Source: DAOUAJ01 sp034433615 (GTDB lineage: Bacteria; Chloroflexota; Anaerolineae; DUEN01). Taken from it: 15,604 nt of DNA. The notes under the pieces are model-generated. The model searched no databases. It saw nothing but the letters and a program-made list of their open reading frames with translations, and had not been told where the DNA came from. The DNA lies in NCBI GenBank assembly GCA_034433615.1, contig DAOUAJ010000276.1, positions 1 to 15,604 on the forward strand. Direction: 5' to 3'. Both the position numbers and the translations under genes were made by a program. The first letter of the stretch is position 1; the number at the start of each line of letters is the position of its first letter. This document shows positions 6,245 to 13,880 of the stretch, in pieces.

Positions 6245-6844
6245 ATGATGCGCTTCTATGACTGGTGGGACAATTCGGAGGGGAACTGCGTCGTGCGGGA
6301 TTTCCAGGTTCGGGGATGGGGTGATGACTTTGAACTGAAGTGGCGCTTGGAGGAAGGGCGCCCTTTGAGTCACGTGGAATGGGATCCGGAGGCAGTGGCG
6401 TATTGGGGGGAGGAGGATCCATTAACCGATCTTCCTTTTACCGTTCCTGATTTCGTACTTCACTCGCCACGCCTGAAGGCGCTGCTGGAGCAGTTAAGAC
6501 TGGGCGGGGAGATCCAGTATCTGCCGGTTCGAGTGAAAGGAGAGAAGACGGGCCAGGAGGTAGGAGTATTTTATGTAGCCAACTACCTGCGGCGAATCCC
6601 TTGTCTGGATCTAGAGCATTCGATTTATGGGGTGTATGGAGAACATGCTTGGGATCCTCCGGAAAGGAAAGGGCAGATTCGCCATGTATGGAAAGCAGTG
6701 TTACGAAAGGAGGCAATCGGAGAAGCTCGCTTGTTCCGGGTGGATGAGTGGAAATATATTGTGGTGATCCGTGAGGACGTGAAGCGAGCGATGGAGGAGG
6801 CGGGGATTACAGGGTGTTATTTCCTGGAACTGGAGGTGGTGTAA
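6245..6844 (+). CDS. Immunity protein, Imm11 (DUF1629)-like
   Basis: The open frame reaches back to 6212, but AGGAGG at 6233-6238 points to ATG 6245 (or 6248), giving 199 residues. The C-terminal part has LFRVDEWKYIVVIREDVKRA and AMEEAGITGCYFLELE, matching the pattern of Imm11/DUF1629 proteins, where the C-terminal segment reads like I/F...IVSE.LK.ALE.AGLTG..F. Members of this family protect against HNH-type RHS toxins, and here the gene directly follows an AHH nuclease. It is soluble, with no signal peptide. The four-base gap to the next GTG, whose ribosome site (GGAGGTGG) lies in the last codons of this gene, suggests coupled translation. Confidence 0.8.
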   Translation: MMRFYDWWDNSEGNCVVRDFQVRGWGDDFELKWRLEEGRPLSHVEWDPEAVAYWGEEDPLTDLPFTVPDFVLHSPRLKALLEQLRLGGEIQYLPVRVKGEKTGQEVGVFYVANYLRRIPCLDLEHSIYGVYGEHAWDPPERKGQIRHVWKAVLRKEAIGEARLFRVDEWKYIVVIREDVKRAMEEAGITGCYFLELEVV

Positions 6845-6848
6845 GCAG

Positions 6849-8441
6849 GTGGTAGCGTGGATTATTGCGGTTACGTTGTCTTGGCTGGTGGTCGGTGGGA
6901 TGCCTTTGGGCTCCGCCTGCGCCGCCATCCGAGCTGAACCTCACGCCGTGACCCATGTCAACGGGGTGCAGAAGTACGGCTACGGCGTCAATGGCAACAT
7001 GACCAACCGCGACGGGGCGATCCTGACCTGGGATGCCGAGAACCGGCTGAGCAGCGTCAACCAGGCGGGGCGCGTCACCACCTTCACGTACGACGCCGAC
7101 GGCCGGCGGGTGAAGAAGGAGACCCCGTGGGGCACGACGTACTATGTGGGCGACCACTACGAGCGATACGTGCCGGCCTCAGGCCTCAGCACCCTGCCTG
7201 GCGACGCGAACGCCGACTGCCGGGTCAGTGCAGTAGACGTGCAACTCACTGCGGTCAAATGGGGGCTGAAGTGGGGTGACGCGGGCTACGGCCTGGTGTA
7301 CGACGTAGACCAGGACGGTGCAGTGACCGCGGGCGACCTGCAGACCAGTGCCGCCAACTGGCGGGCTACTGTGGCCAGCCCGTGCACCAATATCCCGGTG
7401 GTCGTCAAGTATTACCGGTTAGGCGGGCGACTGGTGGCGCTGTGGCAGAACGGGGTGCTGCGGTATGTACACACTGACCACCTCGGTAGCGTCAGCCTGC
7501 TGACGGACGGAAGCGGCAAGGTGGTGTCGGGGAGCGTGCAGCGGTTCTTCCCGTTTGGCAAGACGCGGACCGGGCAGCCGGTGTTGCTGCCGACGGATCG
7601 CAATTTCACCGGGCAATCGCTGGACGCCAACACAGGATTGTTGTACTATGGCAATGCTGGGTATGGGCGGTACTACGATCCGGCGCTGGGGCGCTTCGTG
7701 CAACCCGACCCCGTGGTCTCTGACTTCGCTGACCCCCAGGCCCTCAATCGTTATAGCTACGTGCGCAATAACCCCCTGCGGTACACTGACCCTTCTGGCC
7801 ACTGGTGGGAGACCGCGCTGGATGTAATCTTCACAGCCTGGGACATCGGCGATTTGCTGGCCGAGCCGTCCTGGGAAAAAGCTGGTGCAGTGGGCCTGGA
7901 TCTGGTCTTCATCGCCGCGCCGCTGCCCAACGTGGTGGCTGGGGTGAAGCGGGTGGGGCCGGCGGCCGAGACCCTACAGAAGTTGAACCGACTACGGGAA
8001 TTGGCGAGCCACGTGCGTGGGGTGGAGACCTTGGGTAAAGCCTTGTCTCATCCCTCGTGGTGGAAGCGGGCCGGGGCGACTTTCGAGTTGGAGCGGGCCC
8101 TGCACTACGCGGAGAAAGGACTGTTGGAAGGGATCGAAGTGTCTGCCCGCTTTGATGAAGGGCGAGGCTTTGTAGACTTGATGTTGAAGGGCGGGCAGGC
8201 CGTTGAGGTCAAGAACTGGGCTGGTTGGGCCGGGAAGAGCCAGGAGGCAAAAGGGGAACTGATTGGCAGACTCAAAGAACAGGTTAGCAAGTATCTGAGT
8301 GGCAGCCCAGACCTGAAGGTCGAGAAGCTCAAGCTCGAGTTCAAGTTGGAAGGCGGGGTGATCCCCGATGACTTGCTGCAGGAACTCAATGCGCTGAAGA
8401 GAGATTTCGGTGATCGGCTGGAATGGGAGGTGTTCCGATGA
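6849..8441 (+). CDS. Short RHS protein with signal-like N-terminus, dockerin pair and PD-(D/E)xK-like nuclease toxin
   Basis: GTG 6849 follows GGAGGTGG in the previous gene. Residues 1-29 (hydrophobic WIIAVTLSWLVVGG, then SACAA) look like a secretion signal and are not RHS sequence. RHS similarity begins at PHAVTHV (31). Residues 40-105 are YD repeats, 116-172 two dockerin-like units (GDANADCRVSAVDVQ, YDVDQDGAVTAGDLQ) and 185-318 type A core ending in YTDPSGH. Residues 319-400 are linker. The toxin, about 405-530, has FELE (E413), VDLML (D443) and VEVKNW (E453, K455), the E...D...ExK order of restriction-endonuclease-like nucleases, so it probably cuts DNA or RNA. Unlike modules 2 and 6 it has its own start and export-like signal. 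It is intact as read. Nuclease fold is inference from motifs. Confidence 0.83.
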   Translation: MVAWIIAVTLSWLVVGGMPLGSACAAIRAEPHAVTHVNGVQKYGYGVNGNMTNRDGAILTWDAENRLSSVNQAGRVTTFTYDADGRRVKKETPWGTTYYVGDHYERYVPASGLSTLPGDANADCRVSAVDVQLTAVKWGLKWGDAGYGLVYDVDQDGAVTAGDLQTSAANWRATVASPCTNIPVVVKYYRLGGRLVALWQNGVLRYVHTDHLGSVSLLTDGSGKVVSGSVQRFFPFGKTRTGQPVLLPTDRNFTGQSLDANTGLLYYGNAGYGRYYDPALGRFVQPDPVVSDFADPQALNRYSYVRNNPLRYTDPSGHWWETALDVIFTAWDIGDLLAEPSWEKAGAVGLDLVFIAAPLPNVVAGVKRVGPAAETLQKLNRLRELASHVRGVETLGKALSHPSWWKRAGATFELERALHYAEKGLLEGIEVSARFDEGRGFVDLMLKGGQAVEVKNWAGWAGKSQEAKGELIGRLKEQVSKYLSGSPDLKVEKLKLEFKLEGGVIPDDLLQELNALKRDFGDRLEWEVFR

Positions 8442-9460
8442 ACACGAGCGCCTCCATCGCAGCCCATGATGTAGATCTATATTTCTACTTTTGTGCAGAG
8501 ATCGTTAGAGGAGGTGTGCCTAGGGCTCTTGAGTTGGTCAAGATGATTGGCGGCCACTTCGTGGATGAAGTCACCAGGGAGGAGATCGATGATCCCATGA
8601 CACATGTGACCAGATTTCCTGGTGGGGAAAGACATGGAGTGGAGACAGGGGGATTAGGACCACGTGTACCCTTCGTTCATCCCCTGCTACCCTATGAGAC
8701 TTCTCTACGTTACCATGAAGGGCCTATACTCCATTTGCTGAATGAGGTGGATGCGTTTGGTATTCACTGCTATGTCGAGCCGCTTTCAGCGCAAAAGGTC
8801 GAGCAGATCGCTCAAGGACTCCTGGAAATTGGCAAGCAGCTCTATCCAATTTTGCAATCTGTCTATGGTAAAGTAGATGGAGCAATAGAGTTGACTGAGG
8901 AAAAGATGATGGATTCACATGTAGAGCAACACAAGCTCCCCTACTTGATGTGGGCCAACTTCTTCGGGCCGCCGTACGTGCAGAAGTACGGCAAAGAGTT
9001 CCTGATGAACGCCCCTGGTTGGCTCAGAGAAGAGTTGCCTGACGGCGGTGTCCTCTACGTGGTCGGCCCCAGCCTGCTGAACCGGTGGAGTGTTGCCAGC
9101 AAGCAAGAGGTCGAGGCCTATTTCCGCCGGGGCGTCCCGGGCTTCAAGAAAGCTTACGAACTCAAGAGGCCGAGAATGGAATTTCGCTTCACCATCCTCA
9201 AGCTGAAAGGCAACCGTGCAGTCATTCCGGTAGACTTTACCTTCTGGGACAACCTGACCGAAGGCGACAAGCAAGCGGCGCAGGACGGGCTCTTCAACAC
9301 GTTAGCCTCTTGCCTAAAGCGCTATCGCGAAGTGAACGTGGAGTTTCGGGAAATGATCCCCTGGGAGGTAGAGCGACGGTTAGAGCACATCCGCCAGGGT
9401 GAACTGGGGCATAAGTTGGCGTGGGAGGTGATTCGGGGAAATGGCCAGTCGCCAGCCTGA
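8438..9460 (+). CDS. Putative immunity protein for the PD-(D/E)xK-like toxin
   Basis: ATG 8438 overlaps the toxin stop (ATGA) and has GGGAGG at 8425-8430, so it is chosen over the in-frame ATG at 8423. The 340-residue protein is the longest immunity candidate here. It has no signal peptide or membrane span. Residues 165-210 (LPYLMWANFFGPPY, YGKEFLMNAPGW, GGVLYVVGPS) are a striking conserved-looking block that I recall from proteins beside polymorphic toxins, but I do not name the family. The first 170 codons are more AT-rich than the rest, so it may be a two-part protein. Function as toxin inhibitor is inferred from coupling to the nuclease gene. Confidence 0.75.
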   Translation: MNTSASIAAHDVDLYFYFCAEIVRGGVPRALELVKMIGGHFVDEVTREEIDDPMTHVTRFPGGERHGVETGGLGPRVPFVHPLLPYETSLRYHEGPILHLLNEVDAFGIHCYVEPLSAQKVEQIAQGLLEIGKQLYPILQSVYGKVDGAIELTEEKMMDSHVEQHKLPYLMWANFFGPPYVQKYGKEFLMNAPGWLREELPDGGVLYVVGPSLLNRWSVASKQEVEAYFRRGVPGFKKAYELKRPRMEFRFTILKLKGNRAVIPVDFTFWDNLTEGDKQAAQDGLFNTLASCLKRYREVNVEFREMIPWEVERRLEHIRQGELGHKLAWEVIRGNGQSPA

Positions 9461-9489
9461 ACTGAGTAGTGAAGGATAAGACAGTAGGT

Positions 9490-11283
9490 ATGAGGGCTAT
9501 CCTCGTCATGTTGTTCTGTCTAGTAGCCGGCCAGTTCACCAACTACCCCTACGTCTCAGCCAGTGCCTACAACGCCGCCGGGCAACCCAAGCGTTTCGAG
9601 CTGGGCAACGGGCTGGTCGCGCGCTTTGGATACTACGGCTACAGTCACTTCCAGATGGGCAGTGACCTGGACGATCACGCCCTGGCATGGGGTGCTCGCT
9701 CGTTCGGCCGGCTGATTCAACACTGCGTCGGGCCGGCGAGTGCGACCTGTCCGCTGATCTCCAGCGGCCCGGAGGCGATGAACTGGAGCTACTGGTATGA
9801 CCTGGTCGGCAACGTCGAAAACATCCGCGACGCGATCAATGCGAACCAGTTGCTGACCTTCGACTACGACCCGCTGGACCGGCTGATGGCGGCCGGGACG
9901 ACGGCGACCGGTGCCGGGGCGTACGTGACCCGGACGTACGAGTACAACCCGCTTGGCAACCTGACCCGCTTCGAGGGCGCGAGCTACGGCTACCAGGGCG
10001 GCAAGCCCCACGCCGTGACCCACGTGGACGGGGTGCAGAAGTACGGGTACGACCCGGCTGGCAACCTGACCAGCCGGGACGGGGCAAGCCTGACCTGGGA
10101 CGCCGAGAACCGGCTTGAGACCGTAACCGAAGGCGGTCGGGTAACGACCTTCGTCTATGACGCCGACGGCCGGCGGGTGAAGAAGGAAACGCCGTGGGGC
10201 ACGACGTACTATGTGGGCGACCACTACGAGCGATACGTGCCGGCCTCAGGCCTCAGCACCCTGCCTGGTGACGCGAACGCCGACTGCCGGGTGAGCGCGG
10301 TAGACGTGCAACTGATTGCCGCCCGGTGGGGGCAGAAGTGGGGTGATGCAGGGTACGGCCTGCCGTACGACGTGGACCAAGACGGAAAAGTGACCGCCGG
10401 GGACTTGCAAGCGACGGCCGCCAACTGGCGGGCGACTGTGGCCAGTCCATGCACCAACATCCCGGTCGTGACCAAGTACTACAAGCTCGGCGAGCGGCTG
10501 GTGGCGCTGCGGCAGAATGGGGTGCTGCGGTACGTGCACACGGACCACCTGGGCAGCGTCAGCCTGCTGACGGACGCAGACGGCAAGGCCGTGCCGGGCA
10601 GTGTGCAGCGGTTCTACCCGTTCGGGAAGACCCGGGCCGGGCAGCCGGTGCTGCTGCCGACGGAGAGGAACTTCACCGGGCAATTGCTGGACGCGAACAC
10701 GGGGCTGCTGTACTATGGCAGCAGCCAGGGGTATGGGCGGTACTATGATCCAGCTTTGGCGCGTTTCGTCCAACCTGACATCCTTATTCCCAATCCCGGC
10801 GACCCACAGCAGCTCAACCGCTACGCATACGCGAACAACAACCCTCTGAAGTACCGCGACCCCAGCGGCCACTGGTTCGAGACGGCCTGGGACATCCTGA
10901 ATATCGGTTGGGACATCTACGAGGTCCGGCGTGATCCGTCGCTGGTCAACATTGGGGCGCTGGTGGTAGACGTAGGGGCGGCCGTCTTGCCGTTTGTGCC
11001 GGCGGGGTCGGCGCGATCGTGCATGGCGGCAAGGCAGCTAAGGCGGCCGCCGAAGTGGCGGATGCAGCCAAGGCAGTCTCCAAAGTTGAAGACGTTCGCC
11101 AGGCTCGTCGCAGTGCTGAAATCACCCAGAGTGTGCTGGACAAGATTCTGCCAAGGAAGTTTGATCCTACAGCGCGATTCGGGCGGGCGTTCTATGTGGC
11201 TCAAGAAGGTGAGACGGCTGTGGCAGAAGTTGCAGCCCACGGTGGTCAGGCCAGCCACGTCATCCGCTTCCAGCTTGACTTGA
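9490..11283 (+). CDS. RHS protein with signal-like N-terminus and dockerin pair; toxin frame lost by frameshift
   Basis: The frame opens at GTG 9469, but ATG 9490 begins a signal-like sequence (MRAILVMLFCLVAG, then VSASA). Ribosome-site evidence between the two is weak. RHS sequence (YNAAGQPKRFELGNG) follows, with more YD repeats than the other orphans (ATSFD-type units such as FDYDPLDRL, YEYNPLGNL). From ATG 9490, residues about 259-313 are the dockerin pair and 325-461 type A core ending in RDPSGH. Residues 462-506 are linker like that of module 3. After codon 11005-11007 the protein diverges into Arg/Pro-rich nonsense up to 11283, while the true continuation lies in the next frame (11007 onward). 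One G missing from the G run at 11004-11007 explains it. As read, the toxin is not attached. Confidence 0.75.
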   Translation: MRAILVMLFCLVAGQFTNYPYVSASAYNAAGQPKRFELGNGLVARFGYYGYSHFQMGSDLDDHALAWGARSFGRLIQHCVGPASATCPLISSGPEAMNWSYWYDLVGNVENIRDAINANQLLTFDYDPLDRLMAAGTTATGAGAYVTRTYEYNPLGNLTRFEGASYGYQGGKPHAVTHVDGVQKYGYDPAGNLTSRDGASLTWDAENRLETVTEGGRVTTFVYDADGRRVKKETPWGTTYYVGDHYERYVPASGLSTLPGDANADCRVSAVDVQLIAARWGQKWGDAGYGLPYDVDQDGKVTAGDLQATAANWRATVASPCTNIPVVTKYYKLGERLVALRQNGVLRYVHTDHLGSVSLLTDADGKAVPGSVQRFYPFGKTRAGQPVLLPTERNFTGQLLDANTGLLYYGSSQGYGRYYDPALARFVQPDILIPNPGDPQQLNRYAYANNNPLKYRDPSGHWFETAWDILNIGWDIYEVRRDPSLVNIGALVVDVGAAVLPFVPAGSARSCMAARQLRRPPKWRMQPRQSPKLKTFARLVAVLKSPRVCWTRFCQGSLILQRDSGGRSMWLKKVRRLWQKLQPTVVRPATSSASSLT

Positions 11284-11528
11284 GCAAGGCGAAGGTGCTG
11301 GATCTGACCGACCCGGCCACAGCCAAAGCCTGGGGCTATGTTGAAGACGTGAATGCGTACGAAGCTCACCAGCAGCTTGCTCAAAAGGCCATGGAGCAGG
11401 GCTACAACGTGATCAAGTTTCAGAGCTATCGCGGGCCGGGCTATAATTATGCCTTGCTGGACAACCCGCTTAACCCGTTCAACTTTGACGAATGGTTGAT
11501 TGCACAGATGGTCAGCCCTGCACCTTGA
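11019..11528 (+). CDS. RES-like toxin domain, out of frame with its RHS core
   Basis: This frame continues the linker of module 5 (VGAIVHGGKAAKAAAEV, like GVVAKGRKAAKAVTEV in module 3), so it belongs to the upstream RHS gene and its GTG is not a real start. Residues 48-150 contain FDPTARFGRAFYVA, ETAVAEV, HVIRFQLDLSK, VLDLTDP, NVIKFQSYRGPGYNYALLDN. The order of R, FYVA...TA..E and a late S/R-G-P resembles RES-type enzymes, known to degrade NAD+, but an ADP-ribosyltransferase-like toxin is also possible. Without the missing G it would be a normal RHS toxin. If the shift is real the module is silent; recombination into another RHS core could still revive it. Confidence 0.7.
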   Translation: MHGGKAAKAAAEVADAAKAVSKVEDVRQARRSAEITQSVLDKILPRKFDPTARFGRAFYVAQEGETAVAEVAAHGGQASHVIRFQLDLSKAKVLDLTDPATAKAWGYVEDVNAYEAHQQLAQKAMEQGYNVIKFQSYRGPGYNYALLDNPLNPFNFDEWLIAQMVSPAP

Positions 11529-11545
11529 GCAAAGAAGGAGATGTT

Positions 11546-12013
11546 ATGGCATCCAGACCAACGCGTGTTATTCGCTGGAATGTAAGATGCAAGGATTATG
11601 GGCACACAGCAATTACCTATGTTCTTGCCGGTGAGACTTACGGGCGATTGTTAGGTGGTACTCCTTATCATGAGTTGACTGAGTTTAATTCATGGGAAGA
11701 TCCTGTCTTCGACGAAGTGGGAGAGCTGGTTAATAAGCTATTGGGTCGCGAGCGGGGTACCAGCGAATGCTTCGGGCGGGTGCTCGGGGTGGCCTGCGAT
11801 TCTGCGCCTTCCGGTCACCTGTATGACTTCACTGGTAAGATTTGGTGCCCGATCTGCGGTTCACCCAATGTCAGCTACGGCCCAGATGACCCGCCGCAGT
11901 TTGAGGTCATTGATCTCCCTCATGTGACGCATAATGCCTGGCACCAATTGAGTGAGACGGAGAAGCGGGAGCGGATCCGAGAGGCTCTCCAGAAGGTAGG
12001 TTGCTTGCCGTAG
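11546..12013 (+). CDS. Putative immunity protein for the RES-like toxin, with CxxC motif
   Basis: AAGGAG at 11535-11540 selects ATG 11546, giving 155 residues; the frame itself runs back to 11492 inside the toxin. Residues 75-84 contain two cysteines (SECFGRVLGVAC) and 101-104 a CPIC followed by GSPNVSYGP, the look of a zinc ribbon that could hold a metal. The C-terminal 25 residues are a charged helix (LSETEKRERIREALQKVG). No family is recognised. It lies 17 bases after the toxin stop, the usual place for an immunity gene. It remains intact even though the toxin is frameshifted, which fits a protective gene being kept. Confidence 0.72.
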   Translation: MASRPTRVIRWNVRCKDYGHTAITYVLAGETYGRLLGGTPYHELTEFNSWEDPVFDEVGELVNKLLGRERGTSECFGRVLGVACDSAPSGHLYDFTGKIWCPICGSPNVSYGPDDPPQFEVIDLPHVTHNAWHQLSETEKRERIREALQKVGCLP

Positions 12014-12062
12014 ATAGCGTGGGTTGGTAGATGGGAGGCAAACAAAGGTAAGCAAGGACGCG

Positions 12063-12077
12063 CCTTAACAACCGAAT
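12063..12077 (+). repeat. Junction motif copy 2 (CCTTAACAACCGAAT)
   Basis: This is identical over 15 bases to the motif at 1595-1609 and stands in the same place: between an immunity gene and a truncated RHS module. RHS similarity starts only a few bases later (NAESRL, from 12084), closer than in copy 1. Confidence 0.55.
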
Positions 12078-12107
12078 GATCACAACGCCGAGAGCCGGCT
12101 GACGGGG

Positions 12108-13364
12108 GTGAGCGGCGCCGTCAGTGCCACCTACACCTACGACGGGGACGGCCGGCGGGTGAAGGCCACGGTCAGTGGCGTAACCACCGTGTACGTTGGC
12201 AACTACTACGAGCAGGAAGGGAGCACCGTCCGCAAGTACTACTACGCCGGTGACGTGCGGGTGGCCATGCGGGTGGGGAGCACCCTCTACTGGCTGTTGA
12301 CGGATCACCCTTCACCAGGCTCAGGGCAGGTTCTGGGCAGCACCAACGTGACGCTGGATGCCGCTGGCAACTGGGTCACCGAGCTGCGGTACTACCCGTA
12401 TGGGAATGCGCGGTACAACCCCGGCGGGCAGATCACCACGTATCGCTTCACCGGCCAGCGCTGGGACGGGGGGACAGGGCTGTACTGGTACAACTCCCGC
12501 TGGTACGATCCCATCATCGGGCGGTTCGTCCAGCCTGATAGTCTGGTGCAAACTGATGCCAAGAGTCCCGCACCTTACCTGCCTCTGGCTGTCTCCTATG
12601 CCAATCCCAGAATCCTGGAGCAGTGGAACCAGTTCCAGCGAGCACGCCTGCAGCCCGAGGCCCAGGCTCCTGGCACACTGCTTGCCCTTGACCCCCAGTT
12701 CTTGAATCGTTACACTTACGCCCGCAACAACCCGCTGGCCTATGTGGACGACTCCGGTCACATCGCCTGGTGGGTAGTGGGCGGCGTTGTTGGCGGGGTG
12801 GTGGGCTTCGGGGCCTACGCCATCACTCACCGGGATGATTTCGACTGGCGGGAGGCGGCGCTATGGACGGCGGGTGGTGCGGTGGTCGGTGCCACGTTTG
12901 GGGCTGGAGCCCAGTGGGTGGCAGGGGCGCTGGGGACACAAGCCGCTGCGACAGCGGCGACGGCTGCAACTGCCACCAGCCCTTGGACTTTGCCTGCCCT
13001 TCAACGCGGCCAGGTGATTCACCGGTTGCTGGGGGCAAACCTACCTCAGAATTTCCCAGTGATTGACCGCTTCATCAACGGGGTTGCGACGAGCATCAAG
13101 GCGCTGGACCTCAATGCAGCGACCTACCAGAACATTGGAACCTTGACTAGTAAGGTACAGGGTTACGTTAACGCTCTGGCACAGTATCAAGGCCAGCCGA
13201 CCCCATGGGGTGGTGTGGTCATCAATGCGAATCAGATAACCGGCCGTGTATTGGAACTGGCTATTCCGAACGGTGCTACCCAGGCTCAGCTGGCTGCTCT
13301 GCAAGCCTTGAAGCAGTACGCAGCTAATCTGGGGGTTACACTGAATATTGTAGTAATTCCCTAG
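12108..13364 (+). CDS. Orphan type B RHS module with CdiA-type tRNase-like toxin
   Basis: The frame is open from 12069 and RHS similarity starts at NAESRLTGV (12084). GTG 12108 lacks a clear ribosome site, so this is a 5'-truncated orphan. Residues 1-142 are YD repeat and core, with an eight-residue insertion (PSPGSGQV) inside the DHLGS motif. Residues 143-196 are an extra segment absent from the other modules, and 197-218 end the core with YVDDSGH. Residues 220-290 are a Gly/Ala-rich hydrophobic pre-toxin segment (WWVVGGVVGG, GAYAITHRDDFDWREAALW, GAGAQWVAGALG). Residues 299-418 are the toxin: RGQVIHRLLGANLP, FPVIDRFINGVATSIKALDL, LELAIPNGAT. This matches my memory of the CdiA C-terminal tRNase domain (Pfam CdiA_C), which cuts tRNA in target cells. 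The toxin is intact. Confidence 0.8.
   Translation: MSGAVSATYTYDGDGRRVKATVSGVTTVYVGNYYEQEGSTVRKYYYAGDVRVAMRVGSTLYWLLTDHPSPGSGQVLGSTNVTLDAAGNWVTELRYYPYGNARYNPGGQITTYRFTGQRWDGGTGLYWYNSRWYDPIIGRFVQPDSLVQTDAKSPAPYLPLAVSYANPRILEQWNQFQRARLQPEAQAPGTLLALDPQFLNRYTYARNNPLAYVDDSGHIAWWVVGGVVGGVVGFGAYAITHRDDFDWREAALWTAGGAVVGATFGAGAQWVAGALGTQAAATAATAATATSPWTLPALQRGQVIHRLLGANLPQNFPVIDRFINGVATSIKALDLNAATYQNIGTLTSKVQGYVNALAQYQGQPTPWGGVVINANQITGRVLELAIPNGATQAQLAALQALKQYAANLGVTLNIVVIP
12309..12332 (+). repeat. 24-base in-frame insertion in the DHLGS motif (copy 1)
   Basis: Module 1 reads ACGGACCATCTGGGC. Here the codons for D-H and L-G are split by 24 bases beginning CCTTCACCAGGCTCAGGGCA, which adds PSPGSGQV. 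The same 24 bases occur at 15284-15307. The sequence resembles a short dispersed repeat (CCCTTCGAC...GCTCAGGGC type) seen in many environmental bacterial genomes; that link is from memory. Confidence 0.65.
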
Positions 13365-13377
13365 CAGGGTGATGAAC

Positions 13378-13839
13378 ATGATACACACAGCGGGGATCCT
13401 CATAAGGCAAGGGAAAGCCTATGTGCCCGTGTACGCTCAAACTGAGATGGGAGTCTACATGCATGCTGAACCTGTCTTTGTTACCAACCTCACTGTTGAA
13501 GAATTGACGGCAGCGCTTGAGCAGGTCGTTGCTATCGGTCACCCCGGCATTCCTCATCCTACTCAGGAAGAGTGGCGACGCTGGCGTAGCCCTGTCCTTA
13601 AGGTGGCCGGGGTACGAAGCTGGAAAGAGATGGCGCAGGGTGGGGTATCCTATGGCATCTCATGGAGTGACAAGGAGACAAAGCTCTACATTTCACATGT
13701 GGAAGATCCTGCACAATGGCGACGTGCCCCGGTAATGGAAAGGGTGTTCCCCAAGGACACGTCACTACGCACGCTTGTGGAAGCCATCCTGGAAGATGTA
13801 GGTTCACATCCGGAGTTGCTAGCCGGAGGTGAAACATGA
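13378..13839 (+). CDS. CDI-type immunity protein for the tRNase-like toxin
   Basis: Three starts are in frame (GTG 13369, ATG 13372, ATG 13378). AGGGTG at 13366-13371 best fits ATG 13378, giving 153 residues. The opening HTAGILIRQGKAYVPVYAQTEMGVYMHAEPV and the block VLKVAGVRSWKEMAQGGVSYGIS match the pattern I recall for immunity proteins paired with CdiA_C-type tRNases, so this pair is coherent. It is soluble and cytoplasmic. The stop is followed in the same frame, with no further stop, by the headless toxin of module 7. A ribosome site (GGAGGTG, 13824-13830) in its last codons serves an ATG at 13836 in another frame. Confidence 0.8.
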   Translation: MIHTAGILIRQGKAYVPVYAQTEMGVYMHAEPVFVTNLTVEELTAALEQVVAIGHPGIPHPTQEEWRRWRSPVLKVAGVRSWKEMAQGGVSYGISWSDKETKLYISHVEDPAQWRRAPVMERVFPKDTSLRTLVEAILEDVGSHPELLAGGET

Positions 13840-13880
13840 CCATCTTCGCCCTTATGGAGCGAAGCGACGTCAGAAGTATT
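13836..13880 (+). pseudogene. Truncated start of an unknown gene, cut by the module 7 junction
   Basis: ATG 13836 overlaps the immunity stop and has an excellent GGAGGTG five bases upstream. It reads MTIFALMERSDVRS before reaching, out of frame, the pre-toxin sequence of module 7. The strong start with lost continuation suggests that a second downstream gene was replaced by recombination. Confidence 0.45.
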
